DNA of 64,000 bases, from contig NZ_FWYF01000003.1 in NCBI RefSeq assembly GCF_900176375.1, positions 62,001 to 126,000 of the forward strand, written 5' to 3'. The DNA comes from Reichenbachiella faecimaris (GTDB lineage: Bacteria; Bacteroidota; Bacteroidia; Cytophagales; Cyclobacteriaceae). Numbering within the stretch: position 1 is the stretch's first letter; every line of letters begins with the position of its first letter. Made by a program: the position numbers and the translations under genes. Below, in pieces: positions 46,087 to 54,823 of the stretch. Below the pieces are notes generated by a model. The model worked only from the letters and a program-made list of their open reading frames with translations. It was not told where the DNA came from and made no database searches.

Positions 46087-46455
46087 TTAGGACGCGGTTA
46101 ATAGTCTTTTTACTCTCATGGACAGCTCATTTGGGCTGAATGGCTTGCTGATAAAATCATCAGCCCCTAGCTGAAATGCTTCCGTGACTGTGTTTTCGAT
46201 CCCTTCTAGGGATAGCACGATTATCGGAACCTTATTTCCTAGTTTTTCCCTAACGAATGTGACCAGTTCCAATCCTGAGAAATAGGGCATATGGATATCC
46301 GTAATGATCAAATCAAAGTCCTCGTGTAATATTTTGTGCATTGCACTTTTACCGTCGGTCACTTTTACCACTTCTCCGTAGTTGTCCTTTGACAGCTTAA
46401 ATCTTATCATGCTGATCAACGCTTCGTCATCTTCACATACCAGAATTTTCTTCAT
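46087..46455 (-). CDS. Single-domain response regulator (receiver)
   Basis: A 122-residue receiver domain with the acidic pocket Glu8-Asp9-Asp10, phospho-acceptor Asp53 (LIITDIHMP) and Lys104 (ISKPF). There is no output domain, so it acts by protein contact, perhaps on the HEAT or synthase proteins of the same operon. Its ATG overlaps the end of the receiver-Hpt gene by four bases. Residue positions 82-83 read Ser-Leu, so the switch Ser/Thr is present. Confidence 0.9.
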   Translation of the reverse strand: MKKILVCEDDEALISMIRFKLSKDNYGEVVKVTDGKSAMHKILHEDFDLIITDIHMPYFSGLELVTFVREKLGNKVPIIVLSLEGIENTVTEAFQLGADDFISKPFSPNELSMRVKRLLTAS

Positions 46456-47177
46456 GATTTTAAGTTTTTCTTGATCGTATTTAGTTTGAATATGACCTTG
46501 TCACATGCTATTGTCAGCTCACTGATAAGTATTGAATCACCTTTAGATGGATTTGCATTTATTGCTGCGCTTAGATTCTCAGCTATTTCATCGAGCGATG
46601 AAATAGAGAATATTCTATTACTGGAATTGATTTTATGCCAGCTTTCGAATAGCAGGGTTTCATCTCTCAAGTGAAATGCCTCAGTGGCGGACACTTCATA
46701 TTCTTCGTAGTTTTTAATAAAGCAATCCACTAATTCGAATGCGAATTCCGTGTCATGGTCTGCATATTCAAGTAGATGTTTTTTGAATTCCAATACAGAT
46801 TCTTGTTCTTCTGGCGAGGTAACAAGTGTTGTGTGCCTTTCAATTGTCAGGTATAGGTCGGCCATTTCATAAGGCTTGGAAATCACTTCGTCAATCCCTC
46901 GATTTTTGTAATTTGCCAAATTCAAATCCTCCCCATGGTTTACATAGGCAATAAGAGGAGTGTTGGAAAATTCTTGATTCAATATTTGCTCTACATTTGA
47001 TACGTTGTTATTGAGCATATTTAAATCCATAAAAACCAGAGCGTATTCTTCGTTATAGAGTTTTTCAATCACTTCTTCAGAGTTGCTCACACAGTCAGAA
47101 GTAATGTTCTTTTGCGTAAGCATCTGTTGTGTAATCATTTTATTGACTTCGTTTTGATCTGCTAGTAGAACTTTCAT
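46452..47177 (-). CDS. Receiver-Hpt protein, receiver partly degenerate
   Basis: A 241-residue protein. Residues 1-115 are a receiver with the phospho-acceptor Asp51 (LVFMDLNM) and Lys101 (ISKP), but the acidic pair is Asp7-Gln8 and the switch Thr/Ser position seems to be Val79. Residues about 125-235 are an Hpt domain with His181 in ESWHKINSSNRIF. The combination suggests a phosphotransfer node feeding the adjacent receiver. It heads the exopolysaccharide operon, or follows a 40-residue small frame. Confidence 0.8.
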   Translation of the reverse strand: MKVLLADQNEVNKMITQQMLTQKNITSDCVSNSEEVIEKLYNEEYALVFMDLNMLNNNVSNVEQILNQEFSNTPLIAYVNHGEDLNLANYKNRGIDEVISKPYEMADLYLTIERHTTLVTSPEEQESVLEFKKHLLEYADHDTEFAFELVDCFIKNYEEYEVSATEAFHLRDETLLFESWHKINSSNRIFSISSLDEIAENLSAAINANPSKGDSILISELTIACDKVIFKLNTIKKNLKS

Positions 47178-47206
47178 GGTAGGTGTGTTTGGGTGAGTTA
47201 TATCGG

Positions 47207-47329
47207 TTAGAAAGTGACTATCAGTAGGATTGCCAAGAGGAAAAGGAGTTGTTGAAGGCTGTTTAGACCTCTCACATATTTTACCATTCTTATGATGGAC
47301 AATGCCTTTTTTGATACTCGTATCTTCAT
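47207..47329 (-). CDS. Possible 40-residue membrane peptide
   Basis: The frame encodes a basic N-terminal half (MKIRVSKKALSIIRMVKYVRG) and a hydrophobic C-terminal half (QLLFLLAILLIVTF) ending at TAA. It lies 29 bases before the receiver-Hpt start and in the same direction, so it could be the first gene of that operon. The composition fits a one-helix membrane peptide, but no family is recognised. Confidence 0.38.
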   Translation of the reverse strand: MKIRVSKKALSIIRMVKYVRGLNSLQQLLFLLAILLIVTF

Positions 47330-47458
47330 GGTTGTAATTGTTTAAATCTTTGTGTCAAAGGTGAGAGAGTATTTGTAGGATTGGAATAATAGATACTCGG
47401 AAAGATTTTTTTAGGTGATTTGACTAAAAGCACTGATGTGGAGTAAATTTGGTTGGCC

Positions 47459-47492
47459 AAAAAAAAAGGGTGAGCCAAAAACGGTCACCCTT
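47459..47492 (-). terminator. Rho-independent terminator of the NarL-type kinase/regulator operon
   Basis: On the minus strand AAGGGTGA and TCACCCTT pair, followed by a run of nine T residues (A-run ending at 47467 on the plus strand). It begins 27 bases after the response-regulator stop. Confidence 0.92.
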
Positions 47493-47518
47493 AGTGTCAT
47501 AATAGAAAATTAGTTTTG

Positions 47519-48178
47519 CTAAATATCTATAAAGCCATTTTTTATCGAAAATTTTATCAGTTCAATTGTATTTTTGAGGTTCAGTTTTTCCATGATATGA
47601 CTCTTGTGAGAGTCGACCGTTCTCACACTAATGAATAATTTATCTGAAATTTCTTTGTTGCTAAGCCCTTGGCAGACTAGCAATAAAATTTCTTCTTCTC
47701 GCTTGCTTATTTTTCCTGATCCTTTACTTGCAGCTGCAGGCCCCTTCGTTTTCTTTTTGTAGTAGTTTTTGAAAATGGCCTCTGAGACTTTCGGGTCGAA
47801 GTACTCTTCTCCTTCGTAGACTTTTTCAATGGCCTCTATTAGCGTTGCCTTTCTTACATCTTTAGGCAGGTATCCAGACACGCCATATTCCAGCGCCTCC
47901 GAAATGAACTCTTCTGAAATTTCCATGGACATGAGGATGATCTTTGATTCAGGGGAAGTTTCTTTTATTTTTTTCATAGCCTCTATGCCATTCATTTCTG
48001 GCATCATAATGTCCATGAGCACAATATCTGGTTGGTTGTGTTCCACTTGTATTGTTGCGTCCAGTCCATTTTCGGCTTCAGCTATGATCTCAATGTGATC
48101 TTCATATTTCAACATCGCTTGTATTCCATCTCGAATGAGACCATGGTCATCGGCTACTACTATTCTAATTTTTGTCAT
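47519..48178 (-). CDS. NarL/FixJ-family response regulator
   Basis: A 219-residue protein from the ATG at 48178 (MTKIRIVVADDHGLIRDG); an extended start at 48226 lies deep in the kinase gene. The receiver has ADD, the phospho-acceptor Asp in VLMDIMMPEMNG and Lys in GYLPKDV. The C-terminal LuxR-type HTH reads SKREEEILLLVCQGLSNKEISDKLFISVRTVDSHKSHIMEKL. Its start overlaps the kinase stop by 14 bases, so the kinase and regulator form a cognate two-component pair. Confidence 0.93.
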   Translation of the reverse strand: MTKIRIVVADDHGLIRDGIQAMLKYEDHIEIIAEAENGLDATIQVEHNQPDIVLMDIMMPEMNGIEAMKKIKETSPESKIILMSMEISEEFISEALEYGVSGYLPKDVRKATLIEAIEKVYEGEEYFDPKVSEAIFKNYYKKKTKGPAAASKGSGKISKREEEILLLVCQGLSNKEISDKLFISVRTVDSHKSHIMEKLNLKNTIELIKFSIKNGFIDI

Positions 48179-50747
48179 AGTTGTTTTTATTTTCAAATGG
48201 AATTCGGACTTGAATAGTCGTTCCATTGTTGGGTTTGGAATTGATATCTATAAAGCCATGGAGGGTTTTGGTTCTTTCCTTTAGATTGGTCAAACCATGG
48301 CCACTTTTATAGTTAGGGTCTTTTGTATCGAAGCCCTTTCCATCATCTGATATATATAGAAGTATATGATTGGGTTTTTTGGCTAGTTTTACGGAAGCTG
48401 TAGAAGCTTCAGAATATTTAGTCATATTATTAACAGACTCTTGGATAATTCGATAAACAGTGACCCTTGCCTTTTCGCCTAGGTCATCTTTTTCCAATTG
48501 GTATGTTGCCTTGAAAGATATTCCACTAATAGCTTGCGCTTCGTTACATAGCTCATAAATGGCCTTTTCCAATCCTAATTCATCTAAAATTTTAGTAGAT
48601 AGATTTTTAGTAATTCTTCTAGCTTCATCCATAGTCATTTCCAATGTTTTATGGATTTTTTCTAGCTGTTGTTCTACTTCCAACTCTGGCATGCCATCGA
48701 GAGCTGCCAGATTGAAGTTTGTAGCCGCTAAAAGCTGACCTATGCCATCGTGAATTTCTCTTGCTATCCGAGCCCTTTCAAGTTCTTGTCCTTCTAGCAG
48801 AGCATTTTCGGCTTCTTTCTTTTTAGATATGTCTTGAATAGTCCCAAAGAGGTTTTCAACTTGGTTTTGGCTGTCTGTTTTGAATCTACCAATGGCTCTT
48901 ACGGTTTTGACACTATGGTTAGGAAGCAAAATTCGATGTTCGATGTCGTAGGTTTCTGCTGTCGCAAGGGCATCAAATATTTTCTTGCGACTGAGCTCAC
49001 GATCTGAAGGGTGAATTCTTTCCAGATAATGGTCGAAAGTTAACCAGAGATCACTTTGCCCAAACTGAAGAATGCTATTGAATTCCTCAGAACAGTTCAG
49101 AATATTTTGTGTAATGTTCCAGTCAAAACTTCCCATCTGAGCCATTGACTGAGCCTCTTTGAGTAAAAGTTGGCTCTTTTCTAATTTTTCATGACTTCGT
49201 TTTTGCTCTGTTACATCTTGTACAGTACCCACTATTTTGTCAATATTGCCTCTATCGTTCTGAGATGGTTTGCCTTTAGTTTGGAACCACAAGATAGAAC
49301 CATCCGACTGTAAGATTCTATGTTCAATTTGAAATGACTCACCGTCCAATACCGCACTTCTAAACGCCTCACCGATCTTGAGCCTGTCTTCTGGATGGCA
49401 AAGTTTTAAAAAACTCTTGTACTTCAAGGTTCTTTCAGAAAGTTGGATGCCAAGCATTTTTGCAGCCCCAAGGGAATAAAATAATTTTTCTAGAGACACA
49501 TAAAACTCCCAACTCCCCATATTGGCTACGTTTTCAGCTTCAAGTAGCATAGCCTCACTATGTTTGAGTTTCTCTTGGGAATGAATGCTTTCTGTCACAT
49601 CTCGACTGATCCCTACAATTCCTACCACTTTGTTGACGCTATCAAAAATGGGAGACTTATGATTATCAAATATTAGAACCTCTCCTTTATGATCTGTGAG
49701 GGTTTGCATAGTGGTGACAAGTGCTTGAGATTTGAGTACTTTTTTGTCAGCTTTTTCCGATTCGTCGGCGAGTGTTTTTTCAATTAAATCTTTGTCTTTT
49801 TTATTGAGAATATCTTTGGCTTTTAGGTTACTTATTTTCTCAAAAGACTTGTTGACCATTAGATACCTGCCCTCTTTGTCTTTTAGGTATATCACATCTG
49901 GAATGGCGTTGAAAATGCTTTCTAGTAGTGCATTTTTTTCTTGTAACTCACTCTCCATTTTAGCTCGGTGTGTGATGTCCTGACTTACGCCAATAAGCGT
50001 TTTTACTTTGGTCTCTATGTTGAAATGAGGAATTAAAGTAAGATCAATAAGTTTTTTTCCATCTTGAGCATGGAAAACGCCATTAAATGACTTCCCGTTA
50101 GGTTTTTCTTTCAGCCAATTTTTATATTGACTGAGATCCTTCTGGTCGAATATGTCTTTTATATGTATGTTCTTCTTCTCGGTTCCAAATATTTCAGCAC
50201 CTCTTCTATTAATAGTGGTGACTTGTCCTTTGAAGCTTAATTCACAAATGCCAACAGGTGCATTATCGATGAGTTGTTGATACCTTGCTTCCGATGTTAG
50301 AAACGCTTTTTGAGCAGATATTTTCTGTTTGCGTTCTTCGATTTCCTTGAGCGCTCTTTTAATCACCATAGGAAGTCTGATCAGGTTACCTTTCAGCACG
50401 AAATCTGAAGCACCTTGTTTTAATGTTTCTACGGCTCGTTCCTCACCCATAGAACCTGTCACAAATATGAATGGAATTTCTGGGGCTTCTTTTTGCACCC
50501 ACTCTAAGGCTTCCATTCCATTGAAATTTGGCAAATTAAAATCGGCTATAATGAGATCGGGTTCGAATTCTACAACTAACTTTTTAAACTCAAACTCAGT
50601 ATCAGTGGATTGATAGTCGAATCGAATATTTTCTTTGGTTAAGATTCTGAGCGTCAGTTTTAATTCGGCAACAATATCTTCAAAGAACAGAAATCTAGGG
50701 ATATTCCTCTCAGCTTGATTTCCATTTCTTGAATTTTTGTTTGTCAT
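48165..50747 (-). CDS. Soluble NarX-type (HisKA_3) hybrid kinase: receiver, four PAS domains, kinase
   Basis: An 860-residue protein without membrane helices. Residues about 15-130 are a receiver (ADFNLPNFNGMEALEW, FVLKGN); about 150-265, 270-390, 400-520 and 520-645 are PAS/PAC units, several with the PAC end G-x-x-x-D-I/V-T. Residues about 650-720 are HisKA_3 with the phosphorylated His in REIHDGIGQLL, and 755-855 HATPase_c (DDGKGFD, GHGLTNLKERT). The N-terminal receiver means it may be driven by another phosphorelay, and it phosphorylates the NarL-type regulator whose gene overlaps its 3' end. Four PAS domains suggest small-molecule or redox sensing. Confidence 0.9.
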   Translation of the reverse strand: MTNKNSRNGNQAERNIPRFLFFEDIVAELKLTLRILTKENIRFDYQSTDTEFEFKKLVVEFEPDLIIADFNLPNFNGMEALEWVQKEAPEIPFIFVTGSMGEERAVETLKQGASDFVLKGNLIRLPMVIKRALKEIEERKQKISAQKAFLTSEARYQQLIDNAPVGICELSFKGQVTTINRRGAEIFGTEKKNIHIKDIFDQKDLSQYKNWLKEKPNGKSFNGVFHAQDGKKLIDLTLIPHFNIETKVKTLIGVSQDITHRAKMESELQEKNALLESIFNAIPDVIYLKDKEGRYLMVNKSFEKISNLKAKDILNKKDKDLIEKTLADESEKADKKVLKSQALVTTMQTLTDHKGEVLIFDNHKSPIFDSVNKVVGIVGISRDVTESIHSQEKLKHSEAMLLEAENVANMGSWEFYVSLEKLFYSLGAAKMLGIQLSERTLKYKSFLKLCHPEDRLKIGEAFRSAVLDGESFQIEHRILQSDGSILWFQTKGKPSQNDRGNIDKIVGTVQDVTEQKRSHEKLEKSQLLLKEAQSMAQMGSFDWNITQNILNCSEEFNSILQFGQSDLWLTFDHYLERIHPSDRELSRKKIFDALATAETYDIEHRILLPNHSVKTVRAIGRFKTDSQNQVENLFGTIQDISKKKEAENALLEGQELERARIAREIHDGIGQLLAATNFNLAALDGMPELEVEQQLEKIHKTLEMTMDEARRITKNLSTKILDELGLEKAIYELCNEAQAISGISFKATYQLEKDDLGEKARVTVYRIIQESVNNMTKYSEASTASVKLAKKPNHILLYISDDGKGFDTKDPNYKSGHGLTNLKERTKTLHGFIDINSKPNNGTTIQVRIPFENKNNYDKN

Positions 50748-50821
50748 ATCTGTATTCGATTGATAGCTGTAGGCAATTATTTACAAGGTCTTTAAGAAGA
50801 GAATTCATGATTGAGATTCTT

Positions 50822-52096
50822 TTAAGAAATCTGAGAGTGTTTGGATTTTTCTTTTGAAGCAAGACCTTGAGTATTGACAAAATATTCAGATGACAAATCC
50901 TTTGGATCATCTTGTGCTGGTATGTATATATAAAAAGTCGACCCGTGGTTGATCTTACTTTGTCCTTCTATATAGCCGCCATGACGATCCACAATTTTTT
51001 GTACTATCGCCAATCCCATGCCTATACCTTCAAATTCATTCATTTTGTGAAGTCTTTCAAGAGGTTTAAATATTTTGCTGTAGTGGTTCATGTTGAAACC
51101 CACGCCGTTGTCTTTCAAATAAAATTGACTTGAACCATTCTGGGTTGTAAATCCAATTTCAATTGTTGGTTTTTTTTCTTTATTGCTGAATTTTATAGCG
51201 TTGTTGATCATGTGAGTTAGTGCTTGATTCATCAAAGCCCGATCTCCATAAAAGGAAGAAGATTCTTTGATGTCAGTTTTAAAATCAAAATGTGCCAGTT
51301 TCTGATTATCCTTGATCAATGTCAAAACCTCCTCAACAAGTGGTTTTGCTTCAATCTCAGATTTAAAGAGTTCCTTGCGTCCGATGGATGAAAGTTCTCT
51401 TATACCCTCTATCAGCAGGTTCAACTTTGTAGCGTTCGAAGAAATAGTTTTAAGGCTTTGCTGTCCCTCATCATCTAATTTCTCAAGATAATCTTCCAAA
51501 AGAATTGAGGAAAATCCTTCTATTATCCGAAGTGGTGCGCGCAAATCATGGGAGACAGAATAAGAAAATTCTTCTAATTCTTTCCTTAACAGGTTGGATT
51601 CTAGTCGATGTGTGATCACTTTCTTTTCAAGATCTACAAGCTCTTCTTCAAGATTGTGAATCTTTAACTCGGCTTTTCTTAATTCATCGTTGTCTTCTGG
51701 ATAATGCTTCTTGCCGGGTTCGAATTTTTTCGTATTTTCCTTGAACTGGAATGGTCTTCTTTCCTCAGTTGAGATCTTCGATTTGACTGTACCAATAATA
51801 AGTGGGAAAGAAATGGCTATAAATAAAGGGGCCATTCCGATCGTGTTTTTCACAGAAATTGAATTTGTTAGAATTGCCTCTATCAGAATGCAGGCAAATA
51901 TGAATATTGGAAGGCCATAATTAATGGCATGGCCTAAATTTGAATTTCGCTTTTGTTTCTTGTCTACGGGGTGGTTCTTCCCCATGTAAAGAAAGGTATG
52001 ATATAAAACATACTGCCAAAGTGAACATGACGCAAACACATTCCACACTCTAAAAACAGCATTTTCTAGCTTTTCTGGTCTCCACATAGCATTCAT
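50822..52096 (-). CDS. Membrane sensor histidine kinase (phytochrome-like HisKA)
   Basis: A 424-residue protein with two to three hydrophobic segments in the first 105 residues (VFASCSLWQYVLYHTFLYMG, HAINYGLPIFIFACILIEAI, IGMAPLFIAISFPLIIGTV), a coiled coil (about 135-180), HisKA with FSYSVSHDLRAPLR and HATPase_c with NNAIKF, KDNGVGF and GMGLAIVQKIV. No periplasmic sensor domain is evident. It lies 74 bases upstream of the HisKA_3 kinase gene in the same direction. The C-terminal 35 residues are a polar tail of unknown role. Confidence 0.88.
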   Translation of the reverse strand: MNAMWRPEKLENAVFRVWNVFASCSLWQYVLYHTFLYMGKNHPVDKKQKRNSNLGHAINYGLPIFIFACILIEAILTNSISVKNTIGMAPLFIAISFPLIIGTVKSKISTEERRPFQFKENTKKFEPGKKHYPEDNDELRKAELKIHNLEEELVDLEKKVITHRLESNLLRKELEEFSYSVSHDLRAPLRIIEGFSSILLEDYLEKLDDEGQQSLKTISSNATKLNLLIEGIRELSSIGRKELFKSEIEAKPLVEEVLTLIKDNQKLAHFDFKTDIKESSSFYGDRALMNQALTHMINNAIKFSNKEKKPTIEIGFTTQNGSSQFYLKDNGVGFNMNHYSKIFKPLERLHKMNEFEGIGMGLAIVQKIVDRHGGYIEGQSKINHGSTFYIYIPAQDDPKDLSSEYFVNTQGLASKEKSKHSQIS

Positions 52097-52594
52097 AGTT
52101 TATCGATTTTAGCTTAGTCCAAGCTCAATCTCTTGTGATCATTATTTTCAACAGAATGGCTAAAGAGAGATAAACATGAAATGTTTAGTTAGAAACAAGA
52201 ATGCCTTTCCCTTTTAGGATAACAATAAAATCTATGATTGAATGTAAGGGCTGAACACTGCACAGTTCAATTTCTCAGGTTGCCCTTTGAAAATGTGCTA
52301 GAGTATGCATAGTACCATTCTATAGATTTCGGCCATCGCAACCGTATCCAATTGAAAATTTTGCTTCTTATTCTATAAAATGCTGCATTGAAAGATAGTA
52401 AATAACATTTGAAACAAAAAAGGTAATAGGGCCTAATGTGGGAATAATTAATGTAGAATAAACAATTGGTCTTTTAATGCAGGTTAGACAAGGCGGTTTT
52501 ACGGGAATTACCGATAAAATATTATACGTTGATCGCCTATTCCAACAGCTTTAATCCCGATATATTTTTGGGTTAATCAATTGGAAAAAAGATA
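52097..52594. other. Divergent intergenic region between two kinase genes
   Basis: About 500 bases with no supported gene. It must contain promoters in both directions. The only clear signal is the TTTACG...TACG motif at 52498-52528, which recurs before the gene at 57370. Confidence 0.55.
52498..52528 (+). promoter_or_regulatory. Shared upstream motif, copy 1
   Basis: A 31-base segment that matches 57265-57295 at 22 of 31 positions, including 13 of the first 14 (TTTACG-x-GAATTAC) and the final TACG. It ends 67 bases before the first ATG of the kinase at 52595. It may be a binding site for a common regulator. Confidence 0.4.
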
Positions 52595-54334
52595 ATGATG
52601 GAACTCATATTAACCACTTCAAATATTGTATCGGCATTGAGCCTTATCATATTATTCATGTCTTTGTGGCTCATGATGAAAATATATAAAAACATGAATG
52701 GCAGGCTGTATGGCGGCATCTGGTGGAGTTCTTTTTTGTTACTTCTAATTTTCACCTTTTCTGAAGGTGCGCTTGCTTATTATGTATGGGTAGATAGATT
52801 GGCTTTGGTTCAAAATGAGGTCGGGGCTGCTATGTTATGCTCAGCGATTTTTACTCTGGTAGTAATTTATGCGGGTTTACGGACTACCAAAGATTTGAAG
52901 CAGATAAATATTTCGAAACATTATCTAGATAAAATTATGCATTCTATGGGTTCTTATCTAGTAGTTACAGACCCTAAATTGAAAATTCAAAAGGTCAACA
53001 AAGCAATATGCCAGGAACTCGGAATGAGTCAAAAGGAATTAATTGGCCAACATCTCAATTGTATTTTCAGAGACAATGATTTGTCTGATTTGGCGGACAA
53101 CCATAGCGAGCAGACAGAGGTGTTTATAGAAAGTAAGAATGGAGATAAAATATCTGTTTTGCTTTCTAAGGAACCAATTTGCAACGAGCGGGAAGAAGTA
53201 TATGGGTTTGTTTTTCAGGCATTTATCAATCATCAAAAAGAAATCCAGCATTTGTATTCGTTCTTCAGATCCATTTTGAACAATTCAAACTTCGCAATTG
53301 TGGCCACTGATACATTTGGTGTCATCACAGGTATGAACCCCGCTGTTGAAAGATATTTTGGTTATAAGGAAGAAGAAGTATTAAATCAGATTTCTCCAAA
53401 TCTGTTTCATAGTGATGAGTGTATAGAAGAATTCATATCTGAAAATAATATTGACTACCCAGAACCAAATTTCTCTGTTTTCACAGAAATGGTGGATAAC
53501 GGACAACCAATAAGTAAAGAGATGATAATGAGAAAACGGGATGGCACGCTGTTTCCTGCGCTTATTACAGTCAACGCAATTAAGAATCAAGGTGAAACGA
53601 CTGGTTATTTTGAAATCATTGCAGATATCTCAGAAAAGAGGGAGGCTGAGGAGGCATTGAAGAAAGCCAACGCAGAGCTGAAGGATTTTGCTCATATCGT
53701 ATCTCATGACCTGAAGGCTCCTTTGCGTGCGATAGGCACCTTGGCCTCGTGGCTGCGAGATGATTATGCTGAGCAACTTGACAGTGAAGGACAAGAACAA
53801 TTCAATTTGCTAATGGGTCGAGTGACTAGAATGGAGGGACTCATCAATGGGATACTGGAGTACTCTAAAGTAGGAAGAAAGAATAATGAGGCCGCTGAAT
53901 CAGAGGATATAAAGGAAATAATCGCGGAAGTTGCAGATGCAATCGTGCCGCAGGATAAAATTGACCTCGTTCTGGAGACGTCAATGCCAAGTATTGCGAT
54001 TGATCGTACCCGTGCCCAACAAATTTTCCAAAATATTATTAGTAATGCGGTCAAATATATGGACAAAGAAAAAGGTGAAATAAAGATTGCTTGCCACAAA
54101 GAAAATGGTTTTTGGACATTTAGTGTGGCGGATAACGGACCTGGAATTGAGAAACAATACTTTGATAAGATTTTTCAGATTTTCCAGACACTCAAACCAA
54201 GAGATGAATATGAGAGCACAGGTGTGGGTCTGGCTATTGTAAAAAAGAGTGTTGAACTATATGGAGGTGAAGTCTGGTTGGACTCAGATATAGACCTTGG
54301 AACAACATTCTATTTCACCCTTCCTGAAAACTAG
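52595..54334 (+). CDS. Membrane PAS-sensor histidine kinase
   Basis: A 579-residue protein. Three N-terminal helices (VSALSLIILFMSLWLMM, GIWWSSFLLLLIFTFSEGA, GAAMLCSAIFTLVVIYAGL) are followed by two PAS domains (about 110-215 and 225-345), a short coiled coil, HisKA with His371 in FAHIVSHDLKAPLR and HATPase_c (SNAVKYM, VADNGPGIE, TGVGLAIVKKSV). The kinase core resembles that of the 50822-52096 kinase. It is the first of four consecutive phosphorelay genes on this strand (kinase, receiver, hybrid kinase, Hpt). ATG codons at 52595 and 52598 are both possible. Confidence 0.9.
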   Translation: MMELILTTSNIVSALSLIILFMSLWLMMKIYKNMNGRLYGGIWWSSFLLLLIFTFSEGALAYYVWVDRLALVQNEVGAAMLCSAIFTLVVIYAGLRTTKDLKQINISKHYLDKIMHSMGSYLVVTDPKLKIQKVNKAICQELGMSQKELIGQHLNCIFRDNDLSDLADNHSEQTEVFIESKNGDKISVLLSKEPICNEREEVYGFVFQAFINHQKEIQHLYSFFRSILNNSNFAIVATDTFGVITGMNPAVERYFGYKEEEVLNQISPNLFHSDECIEEFISENNIDYPEPNFSVFTEMVDNGQPISKEMIMRKRDGTLFPALITVNAIKNQGETTGYFEIIADISEKREAEEALKKANAELKDFAHIVSHDLKAPLRAIGTLASWLRDDYAEQLDSEGQEQFNLLMGRVTRMEGLINGILEYSKVGRKNNEAAESEDIKEIIAEVADAIVPQDKIDLVLETSMPSIAIDRTRAQQIFQNIISNAVKYMDKEKGEIKIACHKENGFWTFSVADNGPGIEKQYFDKIFQIFQTLKPRDEYESTGVGLAIVKKSVELYGGEVWLDSDIDLGTTFYFTLPEN

Positions 54335-54363
54335 AATAACAACTAACCGAAAATACAAAGGAT

Positions 54364-54780
54364 ATGAAAAATGAACTGCCTATTCTTTTGGTCGAAGACG
54401 ATAAAGTAGATCAAATGACAGTAAAAAGAATATTGAAACAATTGAATGCAGATAATCCCATAACTATCAAACAAAACGGATTGGAAGCATTGGAATATTT
54501 GAATGATCCTGCAAATGACAAGCCAGGGTTGATCCTTTTGGATCTAAATATGCCAAAAATGAATGGCATTGAATTTCTGAAGGAAGTAAAGAAAAAATTG
54601 CCTTTGAAACTGATTCCTATTGTTGTGATGACTACCTCTCGTGAGGAACAAGATCGACTAGATAGTTTCGGGCATAGTGCAGCAGGGTATATGGTAAAGC
54701 CAGTACAGTATCGCCATTTTTTGCAAGTAATGGAGACCGTGTATAACTATTGGCTGTTGAGTGAGTCGGCGGTAGCATAA
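54364..54780 (+). CDS. Rcp1-like single-domain response regulator
   Basis: A 138-residue receiver of the Rcp1 type linked to phytochrome-like kinases, with LLVEDDKVDQ, phospho-acceptor Asp in LILLDLNMPKMNG, the Thr-Thr-Ser switch in VVMTTSREEQD and Lys in YMVKPVQ. It lacks an output domain. It begins 29 bases after the PAS kinase and probably receives phosphate from it. Confidence 0.92.
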   Translation: MKNELPILLVEDDKVDQMTVKRILKQLNADNPITIKQNGLEALEYLNDPANDKPGLILLDLNMPKMNGIEFLKEVKKKLPLKLIPIVVMTTSREEQDRLDSFGHSAAGYMVKPVQYRHFLQVMETVYNYWLLSESAVA

Positions 54781-54823
54781 TCAACCATCTGATTCAATTA
54801 TTAAACATTTTAATAAAGAAATT

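Larger units (their letters stand above)
47178..47518. other. Intergenic region upstream of the exopolysaccharide operon
   Basis: About 340 bases containing a possible small membrane-peptide gene (47207-47329) and the terminator of the convergently placed upstream kinase operon (47459-47492). The promoter of the exopolysaccharide operon should lie between 47330 and 47455, but I could not fix its boxes by eye. Confidence 0.5.
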
